A stretch of DNA of 64,000 nucleotides, from assembly GCF_007097365.1 (NCBI RefSeq), contig NZ_VJZR01000003.1, positions 310,001-374,000 of the forward strand. The letters are read 5' to 3'. The stretch comes from Flavobacterium franklandianum (GTDB lineage Bacteria; Bacteroidota; Bacteroidia; Flavobacteriales; Flavobacteriaceae). A program made the position numbers and the translations under genes. The notes below the pieces were generated by a model, which saw nothing but the letters and a program-made list of their open reading frames with translations, did not search any database and was not told where the DNA came from. Below are positions 28,575-36,379 of this stretch, in pieces; position 1 is the first letter of the stretch, and every line of letters begins with the position of its first letter.

Positions 28575-29908
28575 ATGAAAAATATTTTTTCCAAGAATTT
28601 CTTTCTGCTATTTCTTTATATACTGGTTTCGTGTAGCTCTCCGGAAACTTCAAAACCTGTTTTAACTCCGGTAACACCAGTAACTCCCGTTCCGCCAGTA
28701 ACTTCTTTGACTTGGACAAACGACAGTCATTTAAAAGCACTTTATGCATCCGTAAAGATGCAAAATGGGGTAGAAGTGGGCACTGTCGGAATTTATGCGG
28801 ATTATCCATTATATCACGTGGTTTCGGCACAAGACGAGGGATTCACTTGCGTGGATGATGTGTCGAGAGCGGCGATTTTCTATCTCAATGAAACCGATAT
28901 TGGAACAAAAAAAGAAAAGCAGGGCAGACTCTTGAAACTCACGGAATTTGTTTTACAAATGCAGGCCGACAACGGTTATTTTTATAATTTCTTGCAAGAC
29001 AATTTTCCATAAACAAAACCTACAGCACGAGTGTAGCTAATCCTGATTGGTGGTCTTGGCGCGCGCTTTGGCATTTATCGGAAGCTCTTCCATTTTATAA
29101 AACAAATGATCCGGTTTTGGCAGGCAGAATACAATCTTCAATTCAGAAAATAGTGTCGAATATCAAAAGAGACTTTGGCAATTTGCCAAAAGACACCAAG
29201 ATTGTTAATGGTTTAACAGTCCCGAAATGGCTTCCTGCCAATTCCGGAACAGATCAGGCGGCCGTCATGATGCTTGGATTATATAATGTATACCAACAAA
29301 ATCAAGATGCCAAAGTTTTGGCAATTATCGAAAAACTCGCCGAAGGAATTCTATTAATGCAACAAGGAAACGAAACTAGCTTCCCTTATGGCGCTTTTTT
29401 GAGTTATGAAAACACATGGCACGCCTATGGAAGCGATCAGGCTTATGCCTTATTAAAGGTAGGAAAGGCTTTAAATAAACAAAATTGGATTACGGCTGCC
29501 CAAAAAGAAGTAGATCATTTTTATCCTTATCTTATAAAAGAAGGATTTTTAGAATCATTCGAAATTCAACAAACTGGCAGTATCATTTCAGTAATAAAAA
29601 AATCCAGTTTTGCTCAGATTTCGTATGGGATTCGCCCAATGATATGGGCAACTATCGAATTGTATAAAATTACTAATAATACTAAATACCTGACTCAGGC
29701 GGCTGTAATTTTGACTTGGTATCTCGGAAACAATCCCGCCAAACAGAAAATCTATGACAAGTCAACGGGTGTTTGTTTCGATGGTATTTCTTCAAGCACC
29801 AATGTGAACAAAAACTCCGGAGCCGAATCCACTATTGAAGCACTTTGGGCATTTCAACTGGCCGAAAAATACCCTGATGTTTTGGTGGAAGTAAAAAAGT
29901 ATAATTAA
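28575..29908 (+). pseudogene. Frameshifted lipoprotein, probable alpha/alpha-toroid enzyme
   Basis: The frame from ATG 28575 gives a lipoprotein leader (LFLYILVSCSS), a Pro/Thr/Val linker and then a helical domain. It stops at TAA 29010. The second frame (shifted by one) continues without a gap as FSINKTYSTSVANPDWW through to 29908. Adding one T to the T4 run at 29003-29006 joins both halves into one 445-residue protein. Motifs include CVDDVSRAAIFYL, STSVANPDWWSWRALWHL and NSGAESTIEALWAF. I cannot name the family; it looks like a carbohydrate-active helical toroid. The lesion is either a real inactivation or a sequencing error in a homopolymer. Confidence 0.75.
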
Positions 29909-29933
29909 GCTAATTTTATATTATAAAACAACA

Positions 29934-30086
29934 ATAAAGGATGTCATTTCGCCAAATAATTTTGAAAAAAGGGTTGTTTTTGAACAAATCGCCGAAGCAT
30001 TAAAAAAAGAAAATTTCACCATCATAAAACAGGATGAAACATGTCCTTGGGGTGGTTTTTTTGTTATTGATTAAAGTCAGGCCTAA
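29934..30086 (+). pseudogene. Remnant of a cupin-type mannose-6-phosphate isomerase-like gene
   Basis: One frame reads FEQIAEALKKENFTIIKQDE, then TCPWGGFFVID, a TAA, SQA and another TAA. This resembles the N-terminus of a Bacteroidota cupin isomerase with the pattern RPWGGFFVIDESQAQ (recalled, not searched). Both stops fit single changes: GAA to TAA and CAA to TAA. Only about 50 codons remain and the rest is gone. Its place at the end of the GH130 PUL fits mannose metabolism. Confidence 0.5.
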
Positions 30087-30716
30087 GTTCCGCTCTACAA
30101 AAAAATAAATATTGATGTTATTAAATATGAGATATTCCTATTGGGATTTTATTCTTATAAAAGCGAGTAACTTTAAAAAAATATACCCTAACCACTTCAA
30201 AAACTATTGGTTTTTAATCCAAAATATATAGCTTAGAAATAGCAATATTCAACAATTATTATTTGTTGTTCAGGATATTTATGTTACTCATAATTTATAC
30301 TTACCTTTTAAAATAGTCATTTTAATAGTATAATTACTTTTTTTTGTTGCTAAAAAACTATTAATTATTTATTTTTATTGAATTATCCGTTTAAATGGTT
30401 TTGTCAAAAAAAATAAATCAATAAAATAATTGTCAATTTAACAAATAATAATATATTTGAAAAATCAATCAAATTAAAATCAACTATAAAGTTGGATTTA
30501 AAAATGATTTTTAAATAAATTCTATTTCTTATATAATAGAAAATCTAATGGTCGAAATCGAATTTAGATTCCTGTTTTTAATTTATCATTTGGAAATACT
30601 ATTAATTTGGAGATTTTTCTAGAATCATAATAAGTGAAATTTGATTTGTTTTTAGAAGCAATAGAATACATTACTGACGGAATACCATTTATAATTTTAT
30701 TAAAATAATTTTTAAC
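30087..30716. other. Very AT-rich gap between the two PULs
   Basis: About 630 bases without a supportable gene. It must contain the promoter of the symporter gene, but I found no clean TTG/TAnnTTTG pair. Base composition and scattered stops suggest decayed DNA following the cupin remnant. Confidence 0.5.
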
Positions 30717-32408
30717 ATGAACCAGAATCCAAACCTTGCCTTCGCAGATTATGCTGTATTTATTATCTATTTTATTGTAGTATCCGTTTATGGATATACT
30801 ATATATAGGAAACGCGAAAAAAACGAACACGATGCCAAAGCGTACTTTTTGGCAGAAGGAACATTAACTTGGTGGGCTATTGGTGCTTCCTTGATTGCTT
30901 CAAATATTTCGGCAGAACAATTTATCGGGATGAGTGGGGAAGGATTCTTTTTAGGAATTGCAGTTGCCGCTTACGAATGGATTGCAGCGATAGCCTTGAT
31001 TATTATTGCCATTTGGTTTATTCCGGTATATCTTAAAAATAAAATTTATACTATGCCTCAGTTTTTGAAAACGAGGTATAATGAATCTACTGCTTTGATT
31101 ATGGCTGTATTTTGGTTGTTTTTATATGTTTTTGTAAACTTAACTTCTATTTTATATTTGGGAGCTGTAGCTATCAACGGATTGGCAGGCGGTGAATATC
31201 TTCATGCTATTATGATTGGTTTAGCTGTTTTTGCTTTACTAATTTCTTTGGGCGGAATGAAAGTGGTTGCTTATACTGACGTAATTCAAGTAGCGGTTTT
31301 AATCATCGGTGGTTTAGTAACTACTTATATTGCTTTAACAACAGTTGGACGATATTTTGGTGTTGGAGAAGATGCAATCGCAGGATTCCAAGTACTTATG
31401 GAAAAAGCTCCTGAGCATTTCAAAATGATTATTCCAAGACCTGATGAAAATTCTACTCAATTAGAAATCAATAAATACCTTACTTTTCCGGGGATGTTGT
31501 CTTATTTGGCAGGTATCTGGATCATCAATTTGAACTATTGGGGTTGTAATCAATACATCACTCAAAGAGCTTTGGGTGCCGATTTGCAAACTGCAAGAAC
31601 AGGGATTTTGTTTGCAGGATTTTTAAAATTATTAATGCCGGTTATTGTTATGTTGCCAGGTATTGCTGCTTTTGTTTTATACGAAAACGGGCATTTACCC
31701 CAATTAGTTGGAGGAAAAGATGGAGCATACTCCGCTGTATTAACATTCTTGCCAACAGGTTTAAAAGGGTTATCAGTAGCCGCTTTAACAGCAGCTATTG
31801 TAGCTTCTTTAGCTGGAAAAGTAAACAGTATTTCTACTATTTACACATTGGACGTGCATAAAAAATACATTCAAAAAAATGCCACAGATAGAAGTCAGGT
31901 AAACATTGGAAGATATGCCGTTTTTGCAGCGATGCTTTTAGCCGTTTTATTTACTTGGAATGATGTTCTTGGAATTGGTGGTGTTGGTGGATTTACCTAT
32001 ATTCAAAAGTATACAGGTTTTATTAGTCCTGGTGTATTTGCCATGTTTATTCTTGGTATGTTCTGGAAAAGAACAACTGGAACTGCAGCCATTGTGGGAG
32101 TGATTTCGGGTTTCTTATTATCTGTTTTATTCAATGAATTTGCACCTGCTTTATTCGGAAATGAAACCTTGTTATATACAGCTTGGCCAAATGGAAAAGG
32201 TGGTTTCGAAATACCGTTCCATATTTGTATGGGATTGTCATTTATGTTTACGATGTTGTTGATGATTGCCGTAAGTTTTGCTGGACCAAAAGTAAATCCA
32301 AAAGCATTCGAATTAGATTCTGAAATGTTTAAGATAAAACCTCAAACTACAGTAATGATCGTAATTACATTGTTAATTATTTTTGCTTTGTACGCAAAAT
32401 TCTGGTAA
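30717..32408 (+). CDS. Sodium/sugar symporter (SSS family), probable arabinose importer
   Basis: A 563-residue inner-membrane protein with about 14 helices. Typical solute:sodium symporter motifs include AYFLAEGTLTWWAIGASLIA, the SNISAEQFIGMSG stretch near residues 62-74, and NYWGCNQYITQRALGA near 278-293. These resemble the SGLT/vSGLT branch that takes up hexoses or pentoses with sodium. It is followed 61 bases later by an AraR-like regulator and precedes arabinan genes, so arabinose is the most likely cargo. That is inferred from neighbours. Confidence 0.87.
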   Translation: MNQNPNLAFADYAVFIIYFIVVSVYGYTIYRKREKNEHDAKAYFLAEGTLTWWAIGASLIASNISAEQFIGMSGEGFFLGIAVAAYEWIAAIALIIIAIWFIPVYLKNKIYTMPQFLKTRYNESTALIMAVFWLFLYVFVNLTSILYLGAVAINGLAGGEYLHAIMIGLAVFALLISLGGMKVVAYTDVIQVAVLIIGGLVTTYIALTTVGRYFGVGEDAIAGFQVLMEKAPEHFKMIIPRPDENSTQLEINKYLTFPGMLSYLAGIWIINLNYWGCNQYITQRALGADLQTARTGILFAGFLKLLMPVIVMLPGIAAFVLYENGHLPQLVGGKDGAYSAVLTFLPTGLKGLSVAALTAAIVASLAGKVNSISTIYTLDVHKKYIQKNATDRSQVNIGRYAVFAAMLLAVLFTWNDVLGIGGVGGFTYIQKYTGFISPGVFAMFILGMFWKRTTGTAAIVGVISGFLLSVLFNEFAPALFGNETLLYTAWPNGKGGFEIPFHICMGLSFMFTMLLMIAVSFAGPKVNPKAFELDSEMFKIKPQTTVMIVITLLIIFALYAKFW

Positions 32409-32469
32409 AAAGCATTTACTGAATTTATGAGCTTACTTAAAATCAGTACTACAATTTATTAATTTTATC

Positions 32470-33174
32470 ATGCAAAGTTATTCTCAACAAAGAAGGTTTT
32501 TATTTGCTGTAGATTGTATCATTTTTGGATATGACGGACAGGAGTTGAAACTGTTAGTCATCAAAAGAGGCCTTGAACCTCTCAAAGGAAGTTGGAGTTT
32601 GGTAGGAGGATTTATAGGTGAAAATGAAAGTTCAGAAAATGCAGCAGTCAGAGTCTTAAAAGATCTTACGGGTTTAGATGGTTTGTATATGGAGCAACTA
32701 CACGGTTTTACAGAACCTGATAGAGATTCAGTCGAAAGAACCATATCTATTGCTTATTTTGCCTTAATTGATATTCAAAAATACAATCAACAAATCAGTG
32801 AGGATTATCATCCAGCCTGGTTTTCGATAAATCAGTTGCCAGAATTGATTTTTGACCATACTAAAATTGTTGAATTGGCCAAAGAAAAATTAAGGTATAA
32901 GGCTGCGCTTCACCCGCTCTTATTTGAGTTATTGCCAGAAAAATTTACAATGCCACAGTTGCAAAGTCTTTATGAAGCGGTTTATAATACAGAATTCGAT
33001 AAGGGAAATTTTAACCGTAAATTGTTATCTACTAAATTGTTATTTAAATTAAAAGAAAAAGACAAACTTAATTCGAAAAAAGGAGCATTTTATTATATGG
33101 TAGATAGCGATAAATACAGTGAAGGTTTTAAATCATTTTTAAATTTAGTACCTAGCCAGAACGCAAATAAATAG
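32470..33174 (+). CDS. AraR-like transcriptional regulator with degenerate Nudix domain (copy 1)
   Basis: A 234-residue cytoplasmic regulator. Residues 10-145 form a Nudix fold and the rest is a winged-helix region (LPEKFTMPQLQSLYEAVYNT). The Nudix box reads GGFIGENESSENAAVRVLKD, lacking the REUXEE catalytic glutamates, so it should bind a ligand rather than hydrolyse one. This architecture matches NrtR-type regulators and Bacteroides AraR, an L-arabinose-responsive repressor. It is in line with the symporter gene. A close paralogue lies at 35047-35736. Confident on family; the ligand is inferred from context. Confidence 0.85.
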   Translation: MQSYSQQRRFLFAVDCIIFGYDGQELKLLVIKRGLEPLKGSWSLVGGFIGENESSENAAVRVLKDLTGLDGLYMEQLHGFTEPDRDSVERTISIAYFALIDIQKYNQQISEDYHPAWFSINQLPELIFDHTKIVELAKEKLRYKAALHPLLFELLPEKFTMPQLQSLYEAVYNTEFDKGNFNRKLLSTKLLFKLKEKDKLNSKKGAFYYMVDSDKYSEGFKSFLNLVPSQNANK

Positions 33175-33223
33175 TTGTAGAAGACTAAAAACTATTTAGA
33201 AACAGACCAATTGTACAAAATAT

Positions 33224-33257
33224 AAGGAAGCTTCAATTAGAGGCTTCCTTTTTTTAT
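33224..33257 (+). terminator. Terminator after araR copy 1
   Basis: GGAAGC/GCTTCC stem followed by a T-run. The gap from here to 33430 shows no supportable gene. Confidence 0.7.
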
Positions 33258-33429
33258 GTCTATTTGTCCAGCAACTGTGATACGTTTAGAAATCGCTATG
33301 TGTGAAACTTAATTATGATGAGGGAATATATTATTAAACCTTTTAATTGGGATCCTAAAAACGTCGTTGAGTGAGGAAATATAGAAAATACGAAGAGGAA
33401 TTCATTAGAATTAAAGGGTTATATTCAAT

Positions 33430-33470
33430 AAAAAAAGCGCTTTTAAAAAGTATTTAAAAGCGCTTTTTTT
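33430..33470. terminator. Bidirectional terminator between convergent genes
   Basis: An 18-base arm reading A7-GCGCTTTTAAA pairs with its complement around a five-base loop. The T-runs on both strands suit araR copy 1 and the minus-strand beta-helix gene. Confidence 0.85.
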
Positions 33471-33484
33471 ATTTAATTTGAAGA

Positions 33485-34756
33485 TTATTTTACAATAATT
33501 TTTGAAGAAAAAGTATCCGTTTCAGTGCTGATTTTCAATAGATAGACCCCAGATGACAATTTGTTTTTTATATCTATACTATAAGAACCCGAATTGTTTT
33601 TTTCTAATTGGTTATCCATTATTGTTTGTCCGGCCAGATTAATAACGGCTACGTTTAATTTTCCGCTAAAATCATTTTTGGACATTATATTTATATAATT
33701 TTCAACAGGATTTGGATAAATAGAAAATGAATTTTTTTTGTCAAACTTATTAATATTTAATAATGTAACGGTAGTAACGGTAGTTAATGAAGTTCCATCA
33801 TAAGTTACAACTATTGTTTTCCCTGCAACTGCTGCAATTTCTCCTCCAGTCACATATCCATTTATAGTTGATGTAAAATCAACACCAGTACGTTTTATGA
33901 TTAAACTTCCTCCATCAATTACGACTTTTGCATTGGCATGTAAATTAAAATTCACGCCAGCCAAATCATTTTGATTAACCGTTACTGTTCCAGAATTTAT
34001 ATTTAGCTTTCCTACAGTTGTACCTATAGTTCCGGCATTTCCAGGAGTATCAAGAAATAAATCTCCAACTTTAAACGTTTCTCCAGTGTTTAGATTTCCT
34101 CCATTCACATTAATGGTACCATTTGGTCCTATAATTGTAGCCCAATAAGCAACAGCAGTTCCGCCAGTGTTTACGTTCAATTCACCTGTTGGATAAAAAT
34201 CTCTGGTTCCAATTTCTAATTGGTAACCTCCATCAATAGTACCACCTGTATTGATATTGGCTTTCCCATTTCCACCGTTGAGAACACCGATAAATATACC
34301 TTGCCAAGTATTATTGTTACTACTTCTAAATGTTCCACCGTTTACATTTAGTTCACCTAATCCTTCTCTTCCGATACGAAATATATTGCGGCAAGTAAAT
34401 ATTGCTCCAGTATTTACGGTAACGGTGCCATTGAGGAAATCATTATAGAAAACATTAAAATCTGCGTTTACGATAAGACTTCCTCCTGTATTATCAAAAA
34501 CACCCGGTTGCCAAGCTACGAATTGACTTATGATGGGTTGATTTGTAACTACGGCGTGTGTTTTAACGAATTTAAATGCAGAGTCATCAAAAACTACGGG
34601 CCCAGATGTACTCGTCCAATTTGAAGCATTGTAGAAATTTCCGTCAATGTTTCCTGTCCAATTGTAGGTTTGAGCATTAATGCCATTTGAGATACTAAAA
34701 ATCAGTCCGAAGAGTAGTACCGAAAACGATTTCTTTGAAAGTAAAATTTTTTTCAT
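33485..34756 (-). CDS. T9SS-exported beta-helix protein with C-terminal sorting domain
   Basis: A 423-residue protein with a signal peptide (residues 1-29, ending INAQ). The middle is a run of short repeats of the type GELNVNGGTF, GKANINTGGTI, GTINVNGGNL, which suggests a right-handed beta-helix. Residues about 345-423 match the type A type IX secretion sorting domain (FSIYPNPVENYINI ... SGVYLLKI ... KIIVK). It should therefore be exported to the cell surface or medium. It has no recognisable enzyme motif. An AGTGT-N7-ACACT site overlaps its transcription start, linking it to arabinose control. Confidence 0.85.
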   Translation of the reverse strand: MKKILLSKKSFSVLLFGLIFSISNGINAQTYNWTGNIDGNFYNASNWTSTSGPVVFDDSAFKFVKTHAVVTNQPIISQFVAWQPGVFDNTGGSLIVNADFNVFYNDFLNGTVTVNTGAIFTCRNIFRIGREGLGELNVNGGTFRSSNNNTWQGIFIGVLNGGNGKANINTGGTIDGGYQLEIGTRDFYPTGELNVNTGGTAVAYWATIIGPNGTINVNGGNLNTGETFKVGDLFLDTPGNAGTIGTTVGKLNINSGTVTVNQNDLAGVNFNLHANAKVVIDGGSLIIKRTGVDFTSTINGYVTGGEIAAVAGKTIVVTYDGTSLTTVTTVTLLNINKFDKKNSFSIYPNPVENYINIMSKNDFSGKLNVAVINLAGQTIMDNQLEKNNSGSYSIDIKNKLSSGVYLLKISTETDTFSSKIIVK

Positions 34757-34779
34757 TTTTTTGTTTGTTAAGTTATTAA

Positions 34780-34796
34780 AGTGTTATTTTTACACT
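34780..34796 (-). promoter_or_regulatory. AraR-type operator, beta-helix gene
   Basis: AGTGT-N7-ACACT, 17 bp, lies just downstream of the -7 box on the minus strand, so a bound repressor would block initiation. Confidence 0.6.
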
Positions 34797-34798
34797 TG

Positions 34799-34827
34799 TA
34801 AATATAATATTTTTTTTGACACAACAA
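34799..34827 (-). promoter_or_regulatory. Promoter of the beta-helix gene
   Basis: On the minus strand TTG (34827-34825), 18 bases, TATATTTA (34806-34799). The operator starts three bases beyond. Confidence 0.5.
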
Positions 34828-34973
34828 ACTCAATTTAAATATTTTATAAAAATGATTTAATCACAAAACTTGTGTTTTTTATTTCTAATCATAATTTACA
34901 CTACTATATACCTTCATAAAATAATTTTATTTTTAGCTTTATTCATATTTCAATTTTGAATTCTCACTTAGTT

Positions 34974-35016
34974 GTAAAAAAAAGAAGGAAGCCTCTTTTT
35001 CGGAGACTCCCTTCTT
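34974..35016 (-). terminator. Terminator after araR copy 2
   Basis: On the minus strand an AAGAAGG...CCTTCTT stem with two internal mismatches is followed by a T-run. Confidence 0.65.
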
Positions 35017-35046
35017 AATATTAAATGTAGAATGGTAAAAGTTCTG

Positions 35047-35736
35047 TTACAAGTTCAAAACAAAATCATTTAATAATTTTTCTTCATATTTTTCTTTATC
35101 AAAAGTATATAGATAGGATCCTTTTCTGGAGGATAACATATCTTTTTCGTCTAATTTTATAAGGACATCTAAAGAATTAATCTTACTGATAAAATTACGT
35201 TTGTCGAGTTCTTTACTCAAAATGGCTTCGTACAGTTTTTGTAGTTGACGCATCGTAAATTTTTCAGGCAAAAGCTCAAATCCAATAGGTTTTGTTGAAG
35301 TTCTATAACGCAATCTACTAATGGCATGTTTCAGCATTTTGTCATGGTCAAAAATTAATTTTGGTGCATCGTTAACACTAAACCATTCAGCATTATAATT
35401 CTGAATTAATTCTTCATTATGATTCTCGACATTAATCAAAGCGTAATAGGCAACCGAAATGGTTCTTTCTACTGGATCTCGGTCAATTTCGCTAAAAGTG
35501 TATAACTGCTCCATATAGATATCTTGAAAACCAGTGTAATAATTCAGTATCCTTGAAGCTGCTGTATTTAAAACTTCATCTTTTTTCAAAAAACCACCCA
35601 TTAAAGACCATTTTCCTTTTTCAGGTTCAAAATCTCTTTTTACCAAAAGTATTTTTAATTCATCATTGTCAAATCCAAAAATGATACAATCTACTGCTAA
35701 TAATACTTTGTCAGTAGCGCTATAACTATTTAACAT
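35047..35736 (-). CDS. AraR-like transcriptional regulator with degenerate Nudix domain (copy 2)
   Basis: A 229-residue paralogue of the regulator at 32470-33174, sharing VDCIIFG, MEQL, DR(D)xVERTIS, FELLPEKFTM and the C-terminal winged helix. Its Nudix box (GGFLKKDEVLNTAASRILNY) also lacks the catalytic glutamates. It is transcribed away from the susC/susD pair. A near-perfect AGTGT-N7-ACACT palindrome lies 57 bases upstream of its start, so it is probably autoregulated. Confidence 0.85.
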   Translation of the reverse strand: MLNSYSATDKVLLAVDCIIFGFDNDELKILLVKRDFEPEKGKWSLMGGFLKKDEVLNTAASRILNYYTGFQDIYMEQLYTFSEIDRDPVERTISVAYYALINVENHNEELIQNYNAEWFSVNDAPKLIFDHDKMLKHAISRLRYRTSTKPIGFELLPEKFTMRQLQKLYEAILSKELDKRNFISKINSLDVLIKLDEKDMLSSRKGSYLYTFDKEKYEEKLLNDFVLNL

Positions 35737-35792
35737 ACTTTTTAATTTTAGTGTAAATATATAAACTTCCTTAAATTATCAAATATTTATTT

Positions 35793-35809
35793 AGTGTTAT
35801 TTCTACACT
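35793..35809. promoter_or_regulatory. AraR-type operator before araR copy 2
   Basis: AGTGTTATTTCTACACT, extended to eight-base perfect arms (TTTAGTGT / ACACTAAA). It differs by one base from the site at 34780. Confidence 0.65.
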
Positions 35810-36176
35810 AAAGAGAATAATGTATTATTTTAAAAAATTTGAGTTTAAAAATACTATATTGTAAATATATGAAAAGGCATTTTTTTAGTTTTAATAATAG
35901 GATCTATAAACATAGTTTATTTATTCTTTTTTTTGAAACTTATTAATTGATTTTTCCCTTTTTTTTGGATTTCAATCGTTTTAGTTCTTGTTTTTTCATA
36001 ATACATTGACCAAATTTCATTTATTTCAATAAAAACACCATAATATTAATGAGAATTTTATTATATTTTGTTAATCTATCTTAATGTTAATATAGGTTAA
36101 AACTGAATATTTTATATCCATTTTGTTTTTTTTTTGAAATTTCTTTTTTTGCTGTAATATTTGTTTTTTGGTTAAA

Positions 36177-36193
36177 AGTGTATTATTTACACA
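36177..36193. promoter_or_regulatory. AraR-type operator, upstream site of susC
   Basis: AGTGTATTATTTACACA, nine of ten arm bases matching. Lies 187 bases before the susC start; may serve looping or a distal promoter. Confidence 0.5.
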
Positions 36194-36306
36194 TATTAAG
36201 CCTGAAAATGTGAAATATTTTTGAAAAATTACGATTTATTAATCGTTTAGGTCATGTTTGCTTTATAGGATGTGTTTTATTTTCTTAATTTTTTTATGAT
36301 ATATAT

Positions 36307-36357
36307 TTGTTTTTGGTATTAAAATTTAATTATATTTACAAATGTAAAATCAACACT
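36307..36357 (+). promoter_or_regulatory. susC promoter with overlapping operator
   Basis: TTG at 36307-36309, 21 bases, TATATTTA at 36331-36338, then the operator-like AATGTAAAATCAACACT at 36341-36357. The box-plus-operator layout copies that of the beta-helix gene almost base for base. Confidence 0.5.
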
Positions 36358-36379
36358 TATTAATTAACCAAAAATTCGC

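Larger units (their letters stand above)
35737..36379. other. Divergent regulatory gap between araR copy 2 and susC
   Basis: 643 AT-rich bases without a gene. It carries three AGTGT-N7-ACACT-type sites listed separately and therefore works as a control region for both flanking genes. Confidence 0.6.

Noticed and set aside
33318..33374. Short frame reading MREYIIKPFNWDPKNVVE
   Set aside because: Looks protein-like but is too short and has no supported homologue; could be a relic, not claimed as a gene.
35750..35767. AGTGTAAATATATAAACT as a further operator
   Set aside because: Only one arm matches and the spacer is eight bases, not seven.
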